Below the pieces are notes generated by a model that made no database searches, was not told where the DNA came from, and saw only the letters and a program-made list of their open reading frames with translations. Shown here piece after piece: positions 55,010-63,197 of a stretch of 64,000 nucleotides of DNA. Source of the DNA: an uncultured Aquimarina sp. Its GTDB lineage: Bacteria; Bacteroidota; Bacteroidia; Flavobacteriales; Flavobacteriaceae. The stretch lies in the NCBI GenBank assembly GCA_947503835.1, contig CANNFM010000009.1, positions 62,001 to 126,000 of the forward strand, in the 5' to 3' direction. How positions within the stretch are numbered: position 1 is the first letter of the stretch; every line of letters starts with the position of its first letter. The translations under genes and the position numbers were made by a program.

Positions 55010-55217
55010 CTCTTCTTAATTTTGGTATTATTTCAAAACAGGGTGCAAATTAACGAATTATTTAGTGAACCACCAATAATAGTTTAGTAATTTTTTCTCT
55101 TTTTTTATTTTTCCTGTTTCCCGTCTCTCAAAACAAAAACAAGAGGTTTTATTCACCTAAAAAAACATTTACCTCAACTAGTATAAGGCCAAACCGCAAA
55201 TTTTCATATTTATTACA

Positions 55218-55225
55218 TATTTTAG
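55218..55225 (+). promoter_or_regulatory. Candidate -7 box of the first 133-residue paralogue
   Basis: TATTTTAG, 18 bases before the ATG at 55244. It matches the boxes of the other two paralogues (TATCTTAG and TATATTAG) in form and distance. No TTG is found 20 bases upstream of it. Confidence 0.4.
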
Positions 55226-55243
55226 CGATACAAATCGATCAAA

Positions 55244-55645
55244 ATGGTTGAAAATTTTAACGGATCACTTATCCAAAAGCATGAAATTGATATAGGAGTA
55301 TTTTATTTCTATGAAAATTTTGTTGTTGGCGAGGTTAATGAAGGATCAGACCTTAACTTTGAAAGTGGAAAGAAACTATATCAACTAATCGAAGTATATT
55401 ACAAAGGCACAACTCCTTATGTATACATTTCTAATAGGGTTAATTCATATTCATTTAAACCCACCAGGCTTCATGGGTCGGCAAAAAAATTTCCGAATCT
55501 TAGAGGCTACGCCATAGTCGCATATGATCCTGTGAATCATAAAATAGCATCTCTCGAAAAGACATTTGCGGATATCCCAACAGATGTTTTCGACACCCTG
55601 GAAGATGCCATCACCTGGTCTAAAAAAATGACTGATGTAAATTAA
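55244..55645 (+). CDS. 133-residue family protein, paralogue 1
   Basis: 133 residues, soluble, no signal or membrane segment. It opens with LIQKHEIDIGVFYFYENFVV, then has the family core VYISNRVNSYSFKPT and ends in FDTLEDAITWSKKM. All three paralogues have the same length and align without gaps. The pattern of alternating strands and a closing amphipathic helix fits a SpoIIAA/STAS-like fold, as in flavobacterial proteins I recall being labelled STAS/SEC14, but this is weak. It is the most divergent of the three. The tandem copies sit between rpmB and cinA. Confidence 0.7.
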   Translation: MVENFNGSLIQKHEIDIGVFYFYENFVVGEVNEGSDLNFESGKKLYQLIEVYYKGTTPYVYISNRVNSYSFKPTRLHGSAKKFPNLRGYAIVAYDPVNHKIASLEKTFADIPTDVFDTLEDAITWSKKMTDVN

Positions 55646-55672
55646 AGGAGCTTACAGAAAAACCAATAAATA

Positions 55673-55703
55673 TTGATTTTTAACATCTATTAGCTTATCT
55701 TAG
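55673..55703 (+). promoter_or_regulatory. Candidate promoter of paralogue 2
   Basis: TTG at 55673-55675 (TTGATTTTTA) and TATCTTAG at 55696-55703, 20 bases between, then 19 bases to the ATG. The same two elements with the same 20-base spacing precede paralogue 3. Confidence 0.5.
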
Positions 55704-55722
55704 GTATACCAACTTATATATT

Positions 55723-56124
55723 ATGACCCGAGAGATTAACAAAAAGCTCATCAAGAAGCATGTTCTTGATATTGGTTCTGTTTATTTTTATGAAAATTTT
55801 GTAGTAACTGAAGTAAAAGAAGGCATTGTTTTTAATTTTGAAAAAGCAGCAGAGTTATTTCGGCTTGGTAAGCATTACTACGGAAACAAAACTCCCTTTG
55901 TTTATATTTCTAATAGAATAAACTCATATTCTTTTGAGCCCACTGCTCATATTAAATCCAAAGAATTATTCCCTAATCTAAAAGGAGTTGCTGTAGTTAT
56001 TCACAACCCCGTAAGTAATAAAATTGCCGAATTAGAAAAAGCCTTTTTAAGTAAACCAACCGAAATCTTCTACAACTTAGAGAGCGCAATTGACTGGGTC
56101 GAAAAATTAATTGTATTAGATTAA
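55723..56124 (+). CDS. 133-residue family protein, paralogue 2
   Basis: 133 residues. LIKKHVLDIGSVYFYENFVV starts the conserved part, the core is VYISNRINSYSFEPT, and FPNLKGVAVVIHNPVSNKIA the later strand and loop. By hand count it is identical to paralogue 3 at about 75 of 133 positions. The surface-like differences (charge changes in the middle helix, FEKAAELFRL versus YDNATKLLEL) could adapt binding partners. The family function is unknown. It lies 77 bases after paralogue 1 with its own promoter-like elements. Confidence 0.7.
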   Translation: MTREINKKLIKKHVLDIGSVYFYENFVVTEVKEGIVFNFEKAAELFRLGKHYYGNKTPFVYISNRINSYSFEPTAHIKSKELFPNLKGVAVVIHNPVSNKIAELEKAFLSKPTEIFYNLESAIDWVEKLIVLD

Positions 56125-56203
56125 TTGTAAAAAAAACAATTATTTTATGATGTTATTTCCTCCCCGCTTTACTTAATTGACCCAAGGCTAATATCTGAAA
56201 TAG

Positions 56204-56234
56204 TTGATTTTTAGAATACTATATTGTATATTAG
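56204..56234 (+). promoter_or_regulatory. Candidate promoter of paralogue 3
   Basis: TTG at 56204-56206 (TTGATTTTTA) and TATATTAG at 56227-56234, 20 bases between, then 20 bases to the ATG at 56255. It is nearly the same layout as at paralogue 2. Confidence 0.5.
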
Positions 56235-56254
56235 TTAGCTAACATCTTTTTAAA

Positions 56255-56656
56255 ATGATCCAGAGTAGTAACAAAAATCTTATTAAAAAGCACAATCTAA
56301 AGGTTGGATCTGTTTATTTCTATAAGAATTTTGTGATTTCTGAAATGAATGAAGGCATCGTTTTTGATTACGATAATGCCACAAAATTACTTGAACTGTG
56401 TAATGAATATTATGGAAAAAAAATTCCTTTTATTTATATTTCAAATAGGATAAACTCATATTCTATTAGCCCTACAGGGCACTTTAAGTCCTCAAAAATG
56501 TTCCCTAACTTAAAAGGATATGGCGTTGTTAGTTACAATTCTCTTAATACCGGAGTCGCAACATTAGAACAATCATTCCTAGACATACCCACCAATATTT
56601 TTGATAATCTCGAGGATGCTATTCGTTGGACTGAAGACATAATAACCCCTGATTAA
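56255..56656 (+). CDS. 133-residue family protein, paralogue 3
   Basis: 133 residues. LIKKHNLKVGSVYFYKNFVI, the core IYISNRINSYSISPT, and FPNLKGYGVVSYNSLNTGVA. It is closest to paralogue 2. No catalytic pattern (no Ser/Cys/His cluster) is conserved across the three, which argues for a binding or regulatory role. It ends 218 bases before the convergent cinA stop. That gap holds no gene that I can see, only AT-rich DNA. Confidence 0.7.
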   Translation: MIQSSNKNLIKKHNLKVGSVYFYKNFVISEMNEGIVFDYDNATKLLELCNEYYGKKIPFIYISNRINSYSISPTGHFKSSKMFPNLKGYGVVSYNSLNTGVATLEQSFLDIPTNIFDNLEDAIRWTEDIITPD

Positions 56657-56874
56657 ACTAAAAAAGTTAATTGCTTTGTACTATTTTGTACAACATCCTT
56701 CATTAGACTTACTTACACCTAACTTAAAGTATAAAAATCAAGAATGATATAATACAGTATAAAAAATTACTTATTAGAAAAGTGTATTTCAGATAACAGG
56801 TGTGTACTCTTTTTATGGTCAATATGGTATCGCAGAGACGGCGCTATCCGATGAAAAAATGTACACTAAAAACA

Positions 56875-58116
56875 CTATATTAACTCATTAAGCAACATCT
56901 CAGAAGCCTTAACTACGGCTTTACCAATTGTTTTCTCCCGCAGATTGCTAAATACATATTTTTTTGAAAAAACGGTATCAGGAGTAGCAATAGCGATAAA
57001 AACGGTCCCTACCTCAACATCTCCATCTCCTTTTTTAGGTCCTGCATTGCCGGTAGTTGCAATTGCATAATCTGATTTAAACTTTTCTCTAACGCTTAAT
57101 GCCATAGCTTCTGCCACTTCTGCACTGGTTACGGTATATTTCTCAATAATGCTTGCATCTATTCCCAGAACGTCAATTTTGGATTGTGTGGCATAGGTAA
57201 CCGCTCCTCCCCTAAAATAAGTAGATGCCCCAGCATTTTTTGTGAAAGATTGCGCAATTTTACCCCCAGTACAGCTTTCTGCAACAGAGAGGGTTCTTCC
57301 CTGTTTTACTAGTAATTGACCTATTCTCACCTCTATAGTTTCATCTTCCTCGTATCCTACGATAATTTCTCCTATAATTTTATGAAGTTTTTCCACCTTA
57401 GCCTCGATAGTGTCCTCAAGAAGCTTTTTATCTTTTCCTCTAGCAGAAAGACGCAATCGCACTCTACCCAAATTAGGTAAATATGCCAACTTAATAAATG
57501 ATGGTAAATTATCTTCCCAATCTTCAATTTTTGCAGCTATCGCACTCTCCCCCATACCATAGGTAAGTACGGTTTTATGAATAATAAAGGGTCTATCAAA
57601 TCTTTTTTGTAACCTGGGTAGCACTTCATTCTTCATTAAACCTTTCATTTCATAAGGAACACCAGGCATAGAGATAAATACTTTCTCATCTTGCTCCATC
57701 CACATTCCGGGTGCAGTGCCATAAAGGTTCATTAAAACGGTAGATTTACCAGGCACTAAAGCTTGTTGACGATTAATATCTGAAATCGGTGTAGAAATAT
57801 ATTTCGCAAATAATTTTTCTATATGATTTAGCACTACATCATTTTGAACTAAATTATCATTAAAATATTGACAAAAAGTATGCTTTGTAATATCATCTTT
57901 TGTAGGTCCAAGACCACCTGTGAGTAGTATGATATCGACTCGTTTTTGAGCTTCTTCTATAGCATTTAAAATATCTTGTTTATCATCCCGTATTGAAGTA
58001 ATCTGAAGAACATCAACACCTATCTTATTAAGCTCTTTACCTATAAAGGCAGAGTTTGAATCGATAATTTGCCCAATCAGGATTTCATCTCCTATGGTAA
58101 TTATTTCTGCCAGCAT
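56875..58116 (-). CDS. cinA: CinA-like competence/damage-inducible protein
   Basis: 413 residues, full length. The N-terminal molybdopterin-binding-like (MoCF) domain has MLAEIITIGDEILIGQIIDS and VDIILLTGGLGPTKDDITKH; the C-terminal CinA domain has VAESCTGGKIAQSFTKNAGA, with the serine and lysine of nicotinamide-nucleotide amidase. CinA proteins act as NMN deamidase and/or ADP-ribose pyrophosphatase. It is the last gene of a tight minus-strand run from 59874 that also holds the exonuclease, FAH and Hpt genes. Confidence 0.94.
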   Translation of the reverse strand: MLAEIITIGDEILIGQIIDSNSAFIGKELNKIGVDVLQITSIRDDKQDILNAIEEAQKRVDIILLTGGLGPTKDDITKHTFCQYFNDNLVQNDVVLNHIEKLFAKYISTPISDINRQQALVPGKSTVLMNLYGTAPGMWMEQDEKVFISMPGVPYEMKGLMKNEVLPRLQKRFDRPFIIHKTVLTYGMGESAIAAKIEDWEDNLPSFIKLAYLPNLGRVRLRLSARGKDKKLLEDTIEAKVEKLHKIIGEIIVGYEEDETIEVRIGQLLVKQGRTLSVAESCTGGKIAQSFTKNAGASTYFRGGAVTYATQSKIDVLGIDASIIEKYTVTSAEVAEAMALSVREKFKSDYAIATTGNAGPKKGDGDVEVGTVFIAIATPDTVFSKKYVFSNLREKTIGKAVVKASEMLLNELI

Positions 58117-58121
58117 ATTGT

Positions 58122-58460
58122 TTATTGAAAATCGTCTTTCAAATCCTCAATAGCACCTTTTACAGTAACAACAATATGATCAAGAACCGGCTTTATTTCC
58201 TCTTTAGCTTTTTTTGTCTTAGACCATGCCTCTATTTGCTTAATTTGCGACAGAAGATCAATGTCAAATAATTGAAGGTTAGGCTTCATTTTATGAGCAT
58301 ACTGATATGCCATTTGTGGATTATCTGATTCTACAGCTTGCACCATACTATCAAGATCCGGTGGTATTTCTTCTAAAAAAGTTTGTACTAACACAGCTAT
58401 AAACTCATTATCTCCACCAGATAATTCATCTACATGTTTTAAACTATACCCTTTGTTCAT
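58122..58460 (-). CDS. Stand-alone Hpt domain protein
   Basis: 112 residues. A single helical bundle with the likely phosphotransfer site H56 in YQYAHKMKPNLQLFDIDLL (the H-x-x-K pattern); ELSGGDNEFIAVLVQTFLEE is the first helix. Such proteins relay phosphate between hybrid kinases and regulators. It has no kinase beside it. It starts directly after the FAH stop and ends 5 bases before cinA, so all belong to one transcript. Confidence 0.78.
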   Translation of the reverse strand: MNKGYSLKHVDELSGGDNEFIAVLVQTFLEEIPPDLDSMVQAVESDNPQMAYQYAHKMKPNLQLFDIDLLSQIKQIEAWSKTKKAKEEIKPVLDHIVVTVKGAIEDLKDDFQ

Positions 58461-59072
58461 TTACTTTACTTTTATTGAGAAAAATTGTTTGTTGCTAATA
58501 TATCCTGTCAAAATATCTTCTGGTTTTACAGAGCCGACACCAGCAGGTGTTCCTGTAAATATAACATCTCCTATCTTTAAAGTAAAATATTTTGAAACAT
58601 ATTCTATTAATTCATCTATCTTCCATAACATATATTTGGTGTTTCCTTGTTGAACGATTTCACCATTTTTTTCTAAATGAAAATCAATATCGTTGACATC
58701 ACCAAACTCGTCTTTCGACACCCAATTACCAATAACAGCAGCACCATCAAAGGCCTTGGCTTTCTCCCATGGCAATCCTTTTTCTTTTAAATTGCTTTGT
58801 AGATCACGAGCAGTAAAATCTATCCCTAAACCTATTTGATCATAATATTTATGAGCAAATTTTTTATCAATGTATTTTCCTACTTTTTTGATTTTTATCA
58901 ATATTTCTAACTCATGATGTACATCATTAGAAAAATCGGGAATAAAAAAAGGTTGTTTTTTTAACAAGATCGAAGTGTCTGGCTTCATAAAAACTACAGG
59001 ATCTGTAGGTCTCTCATTTTCCAATTCTTCAATATGATCTGTATAATTACGACCTATACAAATAAGTTTCAT
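58461..59072 (-). CDS. Fumarylacetoacetate hydrolase (FAH) family protein
   Basis: 203 residues from the ATG at 59072; an earlier in-frame TTG gives five more residues. KLICIGRNYTDHIEELENER is the typical start. PVVFMKPDTSILL, HHELEILIKIKKVGKYID (metal-binding H-x-E), AFDGAAVIGNWVSKDEF and FTGTPAGVGSVKPEDILTGY match the FAH fold. Members hydrolyse or decarboxylate acylpyruvate-type substrates. It is part of the exonuclease-FAH-Hpt-cinA run. The exact substrate is unknown. Confidence 0.9.
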   Translation of the reverse strand: MKLICIGRNYTDHIEELENERPTDPVVFMKPDTSILLKKQPFFIPDFSNDVHHELEILIKIKKVGKYIDKKFAHKYYDQIGLGIDFTARDLQSNLKEKGLPWEKAKAFDGAAVIGNWVSKDEFGDVNDIDFHLEKNGEIVQQGNTKYMLWKIDELIEYVSKYFTLKIGDVIFTGTPAGVGSVKPEDILTGYISNKQFFSIKVK

Positions 59073-59094
59073 TAGGCAAAGGTTCAATTAGAGG

Positions 59095-59874
59095 TTATAA
59101 ATTTAGGCTATTATTTAATTTACGAAGCCTAATTGCAGTAAGAACTTTTTTAGTATATAAAGGAAAATCTGCATTTTGTATCCACCCAAAATACCCCGGT
59201 TCATCATCCATCACTTGCTCTACAAGCTTACCTTTATGCTTACCAAAAGAAAAAACCTCTTTCCCATCATCATCATAAGCAATAAAACCGGCAAAATCTG
59301 CATACTGTTTTCGAGAACTATAGTCTGCCAAAAACTTAATATCATTTTCTAATTCAGAATATCGATCCAACTGAGCTTTTAAGACCTCATAAGTAGCATT
59401 AGTATCTGCCTCGGCCGAATGTGCATCTTCTAAATCTTTATTGCAATAAAATTGATAAGCAGCTGATAATGTTCTTTTTTCCATTTTATGATAAATAGTT
59501 TGCACATCAACTGCAACTGTATTTTTCATATCAAAATCAAGACCAACCCTAAGTAGTTCTTCTGCTAATAAAGGGATATCAAACCTATTAGAATTAAATC
59601 CTCCCAGATCGCATCCTTTGATCATTTCACTAACTTTAGGTGCCAGTTCTTTAAATGTAGGCTCATTAGCAATCTTATCGTTATCAATACCGTGCACGGC
59701 AGTAGTCTCTGGCGGAATAGGCATTTCAGGATTTACTAACCACGTTTTGCTTTCCTGAGTACCATTAGGAAATATTTTTAGGATAGAAATTTCAACAATT
59801 CGATCTTTAGAAATATTTACACCGGTAGTTTCAAGATCGAAAAAACATATCGGTTTTTTTAATTTAAGCTCCAT
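59095..59874 (-). CDS. 3'-5' exonuclease (DnaQ/PolC epsilon-like)
   Basis: 259 residues from the ATG at 59874; a longer frame starts at 59892. A DEDDh exonuclease: ICFFDLETTGVNISKDRIVE (D and E of ExoI), GCDLGGFNSNRFDIPLLAEE (ExoII) and DAHSAEADTNATYEVL (ExoIII). After about residue 180 a second short domain with FSFGKHKGKLVEQVMDDEPG and WIQNADFPLYTKKVL matches the DUF3820 pattern. This fits degradative or proofreading-type roles. It heads the minus-strand run towards cinA. Confidence 0.9.
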   Translation of the reverse strand: MELKLKKPICFFDLETTGVNISKDRIVEISILKIFPNGTQESKTWLVNPEMPIPPETTAVHGIDNDKIANEPTFKELAPKVSEMIKGCDLGGFNSNRFDIPLLAEELLRVGLDFDMKNTVAVDVQTIYHKMEKRTLSAAYQFYCNKDLEDAHSAEADTNATYEVLKAQLDRYSELENDIKFLADYSSRKQYADFAGFIAYDDDGKEVFSFGKHKGKLVEQVMDDEPGYFGWIQNADFPLYTKKVLTAIRLRKLNNSLNL

Positions 59875-59954
59875 AAATTGATTGTGTAACACTCAAAGAT
59901 AACAGCTATTCTTTAACATTGTTATAGCCTAACTTTATTTTAACATTTATAAAA

Positions 59955-60641
59955 TCACAGGATTTTCTTAACAAATACATTATCAGCAAATTTGCGTGTT
60001 ACAGTTTCTATGACATTATTAAACTCGATCCGAATAGAGTTATCAAACTCTCTTATTTCAATAATTTTTATCTCACTACTCAATACCAAACCTATTTCTG
60101 AAACATATTTCAAAAAATTAACAGATCCATCATTTACAGCTTCTAATTGACAAACATCACCTTCTAATAATGATGACAGCATCACCTTAGGTAAAATCGA
60201 GTAATCACCATCTGCGCTAGGAATTAATTCTCCATGAGGGTCTTTCTTAGGAAAATCCATGAACCGATCCAATTCATCGATCAATTTACGAGATTTCACA
60301 TGTTCTAATTGCTCTGCCACCTCATGCACCTCATCCCAGGTAAAGTTTAAATAGTTACAAAGAAATGTTTCCCACAATCTATGTTTACGAATCAGTCTAA
60401 CCGCAATAGACTTACCTTCATCTGTCAAATCAAGTTTTCCATACTTTTCACTTACCACATATTCTTTAGCCTTCAACTTCTTAATCATATTATTAGTTGA
60501 TGCCGGAGATACCTTAAGATACTCGGCCAACAGGTTATTACCAACCTTAGGAGAATCCCCTTCTACAAGCAGCTGAAAAAGAGCTTTTAAATAATCTTCT
60601 TCGCTTTTTGTTAAATTATTCGAATTTAATTTGTTAGTCAT
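59955..60641 (-). CDS. DtxR/MntR-type metal-dependent regulator
   Basis: 228 residues from the ATG at 60641. The N-terminal winged helix is EEDYLKALFQLLVEGDSPKV and LLAEYLKVSPASTNNMIKKL; the dimerisation helices follow with metal-type residues (CNYLNFTWDEVHEVAEQLEH). The C-terminal SH3-like FeoA domain begins near residue 155 (LEGDVCQLEAVNDGSVNFLK). It senses Mn or Fe and represses metal uptake. It is divergent from the OM protein and metal importer operon across 50 bases that contain a dyad, so autoregulation and control of the importer are likely. Confidence 0.88.
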   Translation of the reverse strand: MTNKLNSNNLTKSEEDYLKALFQLLVEGDSPKVGNNLLAEYLKVSPASTNNMIKKLKAKEYVVSEKYGKLDLTDEGKSIAVRLIRKHRLWETFLCNYLNFTWDEVHEVAEQLEHVKSRKLIDELDRFMDFPKKDPHGELIPSADGDYSILPKVMLSSLLEGDVCQLEAVNDGSVNFLKYVSEIGLVLSSEIKIIEIREFDNSIRIEFNNVIETVTRKFADNVFVKKIL

Positions 60642-60651
60642 GGCTAACTTT

Positions 60652-60687
60652 TTTAGTTTTGTGACAATAATAAACAAAATTACTAAA
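60652..60687. promoter_or_regulatory. Candidate operator between dtxR-like regulator and metal operon
   Basis: An inverted repeat of TTTAGT (60652-60657) and ACTAAA (60682-60687), extended by TTTTG and CAAAA inside. It lies in the 50-base divergent gap, and the CAAAATTA part reads as TAATTTTG on the minus strand, matching TAnnTTTG. An operator for the regulator is plausible here but not shown. Confidence 0.4.
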
Positions 60688-60691
60688 CCTA

Positions 60692-61486
60692 ATGCAATTA
60701 AGAAGAATCATTTTACTTACTTTTTTAAGTGGCCTGACTTTTAACAGTGCTTATTCGCAAGAAAAATCACACCCCGGTACTCTTGTGACTGATAGACCAG
60801 ATCAAACAGAATCTCCAACAGTAGTCCCAAAAGGATATTTACAAATTGAAACCGGAGCATTTTATGAAGATACAGGAGAAGACATTTTAAAAGAAAAAGC
60901 AACCACATTTAACACTACCCTTTTACGATATGGTCTATTAGACAACTTAGAATTAAGAGTGGGTTGGGATTTTACCGAAATCAAGACTGAAAGAAACGGA
61001 ATAGAAGATAATAATGTCGCCAGTGGATTATCACCATTATTGTTAGGAGCAAAAATTGGCATTACCGAGGAAAAAGGAATGCTACCAGAAATTGGATTTC
61101 TAGGCCACTTATATTTACCACTTAGTGCTGGTAACGATTTTAGGCCAGAAACTACAGGGGTTGATTTCAGGTTTTCATTTGCACATACTTTAAGCGAAAA
61201 ATCAAGTTTATCATACAATCTGGGTGCTGCATGGGGTGATGATTCTCCGGAAGCTGCCTATGTATATACATTTGTTTATGGATACAGTATAACAGACAAT
61301 TTTGGCATCTATGCCGAACTATATGGGGATCTCCCAGAAGATAGTAAGGCTAATCATCTTTGGGATGCAGGATTCACCTATTTAGTAAGTGATTCAATTC
61401 AGTTAGATGCAACTGTAGGATCTGGTATAACTGAAGGCCAGAACTTATTATTAAGTGCCGGAATTAGTGTACGATTACCTAATTAG
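60692..61486 (+). CDS. Outer membrane beta-barrel channel-like protein (MetA-pathway transporter family)
   Basis: 264 residues with a signal peptide (LRRIILLTFLSGLTFNSAYS). DRPDQTESPTVVPKGYLQIE is the typical opening of the PF13557-type transporter family. The rest is a barrel pattern (LLRYGLLDNLELRVGWDFTE, LGAKIGITEEKGMLPEIGFL, FTYLVSDSIQLDATVGSGIT). It starts the operon with the metal importer, with its stop 22 bases before the lipoprotein-coding frame. This suggests a channel that lets metal ions or complexes through the outer membrane, but that is inference. Confidence 0.75.
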   Translation: MQLRRIILLTFLSGLTFNSAYSQEKSHPGTLVTDRPDQTESPTVVPKGYLQIETGAFYEDTGEDILKEKATTFNTTLLRYGLLDNLELRVGWDFTEIKTERNGIEDNNVASGLSPLLLGAKIGITEEKGMLPEIGFLGHLYLPLSAGNDFRPETTGVDFRFSFAHTLSEKSSLSYNLGAAWGDDSPEAAYVYTFVYGYSITDNFGIYAELYGDLPEDSKANHLWDAGFTYLVSDSIQLDATVGSGITEGQNLLLSAGISVRLPN

Positions 61487-61540
61487 CGGTTCATTATAAA
61501 ACTATAAATGAAAAAAGATATTAAATCAATAAGAAACAAA

Positions 61541-62455
61541 ATGAAAAACATAATAGCAATATTTACAATCTCTTTAGTCCTATTTTCTTGTAAAAAAGAG
61601 GTTAAAGATGATAATCAAAAACTCAATATAGTAACTACTACCTCAATGATCACAGACCTGATTAAAAATATCGGTGGTGATGCAATCGAAGTTAAGGGGT
61701 TAATGGGTAGTGGTGTAGATCCACACTTATACAAGGCCAGTGAAGGTGATGTTTCTAAACTAGTTAATGCCGATGTAATTTTCTATAACGGTTTACACCT
61801 GGAAGGAAAGTTAGTTGAAGTATTCGAAAAAATGGAGCATCAGGATATTAAAACTATAGCCATTGGCGAAAGCTTAGATAAAAACACCCTAATAGGATCA
61901 GACTATTTTGCTTCAAACTACGACCCTCATATTTGGTTTAGTGTCGAAAACTGGAAATTAATAACAATTTTTGTAACGAATCAATTGGTCACTATTGACC
62001 CAAAAAATACTAAAATTTTCATGGCTAATAGTGAAACGTATTTAGCTAAACTTAGCAAGTTAGAAGATAGACTCAAGAAAACGATTGCTACACTTCCGAA
62101 AGAAAAGCGAATTTTGGTTACCGCACACGATGCCTTTAGCTACTTCGGAAAAGCATATGAATTTAATGTAGTAGGTCTTCAAGGGTTATCAACAGCTACT
62201 GAAGCTGGAGTACAAGACGTTCAGAAATTGGCGAATTTTATTATTGAAAATGAAGTAAAATCCATTTTTGTCGAAACTTCGGTTCCAAAAAGAACTATTG
62301 AAGCACTACAAGCTGCGGTAAAATCAAAAGATCATAAAGTAACTATAGGAGGAACTTTATTCTCTGATGCATTAGGTAATGCAGGAACCACAGAAGGCAC
62401 TTATATCGGCATGTTCGAATACAATGTAAACACGATCATAAACGCATTAAAATAA
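61541..62455 (+). CDS. Metal ABC transporter substrate-binding lipoprotein (TroA-like)
   Basis: 304 residues from the ATG at 61541, giving a lipoprotein signal ([16 protein letters not shown]); an in-frame ATG at 61508 adds 11 basic residues. A cluster A-I binding protein: likely metal ligands are the histidines in [27 protein letters not shown] and [14 protein letters not shown], and the aspartate in [12 protein letters not shown]. Three His plus Asp resembles TroA; a typical manganese-binding relative would have Glu at the third place. Zn or Mn are the best guesses. It overlaps the ATPase gene by one base. Confidence 0.88.
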   Translation: MKNIIAIFTISLVLFSCKKEVKDDNQKLNIVTTTSMITDLIKNIGGDAIEVKGLMGSGVDPHLYKASEGDVSKLVNADVIFYNGLHLEGKLVEVFEKMEHQDIKTIAIGESLDKNTLIGSDYFASNYDPHIWFSVENWKLITIFVTNQLVTIDPKNTKIFMANSETYLAKLSKLEDRLKKTIATLPKEKRILVTAHDAFSYFGKAYEFNVVGLQGLSTATEAGVQDVQKLANFIIENEVKSIFVETSVPKRTIEALQAAVKSKDHKVTIGGTLFSDALGNAGTTEGTYIGMFEYNVNTIINALK

Positions 62456-63192
62456 TGGAAAATAAAATCGCTGTTCAGATAGATGATCTCACCGTAGCCT
62501 ATAACTACAAACCCGTTTTATGGGATATCGACCTTGCTATTCCTGAAGGTGTACTTATGGCAATCGTAGGCCCAAATGGGGCGGGAAAATCCACTCTGAT
62601 TAAATCGATTTTGGATATCATCAACCCTATTGCCGGTAGTGTTCAAATCTATGGCAAACCCTATAAGAAACAACGGTCATTAGTAGCCTATGTACCTCAA
62701 AAAGGTAGTGTTGACTGGGATTTCCCAACCACTGCTCTTGACGTAGTCATGATGGGCACTTATGGGAGTTTAGGCTGGATCAAAAGACCGGGCCAGAAAG
62801 AAAAGAAAGCATCTCTAGAGGCTCTAGAAAAAGTTGGGATGCTTGCCTTTAAGAATAGGCAAATCAGTCAGCTTTCGGGAGGACAACAACAACGCATCTT
62901 TTTAGCCAGAGCTTTGGTACAAAACGCGGCAATCTATTTTATGGATGAACCCTTTCAGGGAGTAGATGCTACTACCGAAAAAGCAATTATTAATATTCTT
63001 AAAGAGCTTAGAAAAGCAGGAAAAACAGTGATTGTAGTGCATCATGACCTACAAACCGTACCAGAATATTTTGATTGGGTTACATTCCTAAATGTGAAAA
63101 AGATTGCTACCGGACCGGTTAAAGATATTTTCAATGATGATAACTTGACCAAAACTTATGGAATTAATTATAAAGTAAGCGTACAACAATAG
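62455..63192 (+). CDS. Metal ABC transporter ATP-binding protein
   Basis: 245 residues. Walker A is [17 protein letters not shown], the signature motif [18 protein letters not shown], and Walker [18 protein letters not shown]. The Q-loop is [20 protein letters not shown], and the H-loop histidine is in [16 protein letters not shown]. It powers uptake of the metal bound by the TroA-like protein. Start and stop overlap the neighbour genes as TAATG and a 5-base gap, respectively, so it is one operon. Confidence 0.94.
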   Translation: MENKIAVQIDDLTVAYNYKPVLWDIDLAIPEGVLMAIVGPNGAGKSTLIKSILDIINPIAGSVQIYGKPYKKQRSLVAYVPQKGSVDWDFPTTALDVVMMGTYGSLGWIKRPGQKEKKASLEALEKVGMLAFKNRQISQLSGGQQQRIFLARALVQNAAIYFMDEPFQGVDATTEKAIINILKELRKAGKTVIVVHHDLQTVPEYFDWVTFLNVKKIATGPVKDIFNDDNLTKTYGINYKVSVQQ

Positions 63193-63197
63193 CAGTT

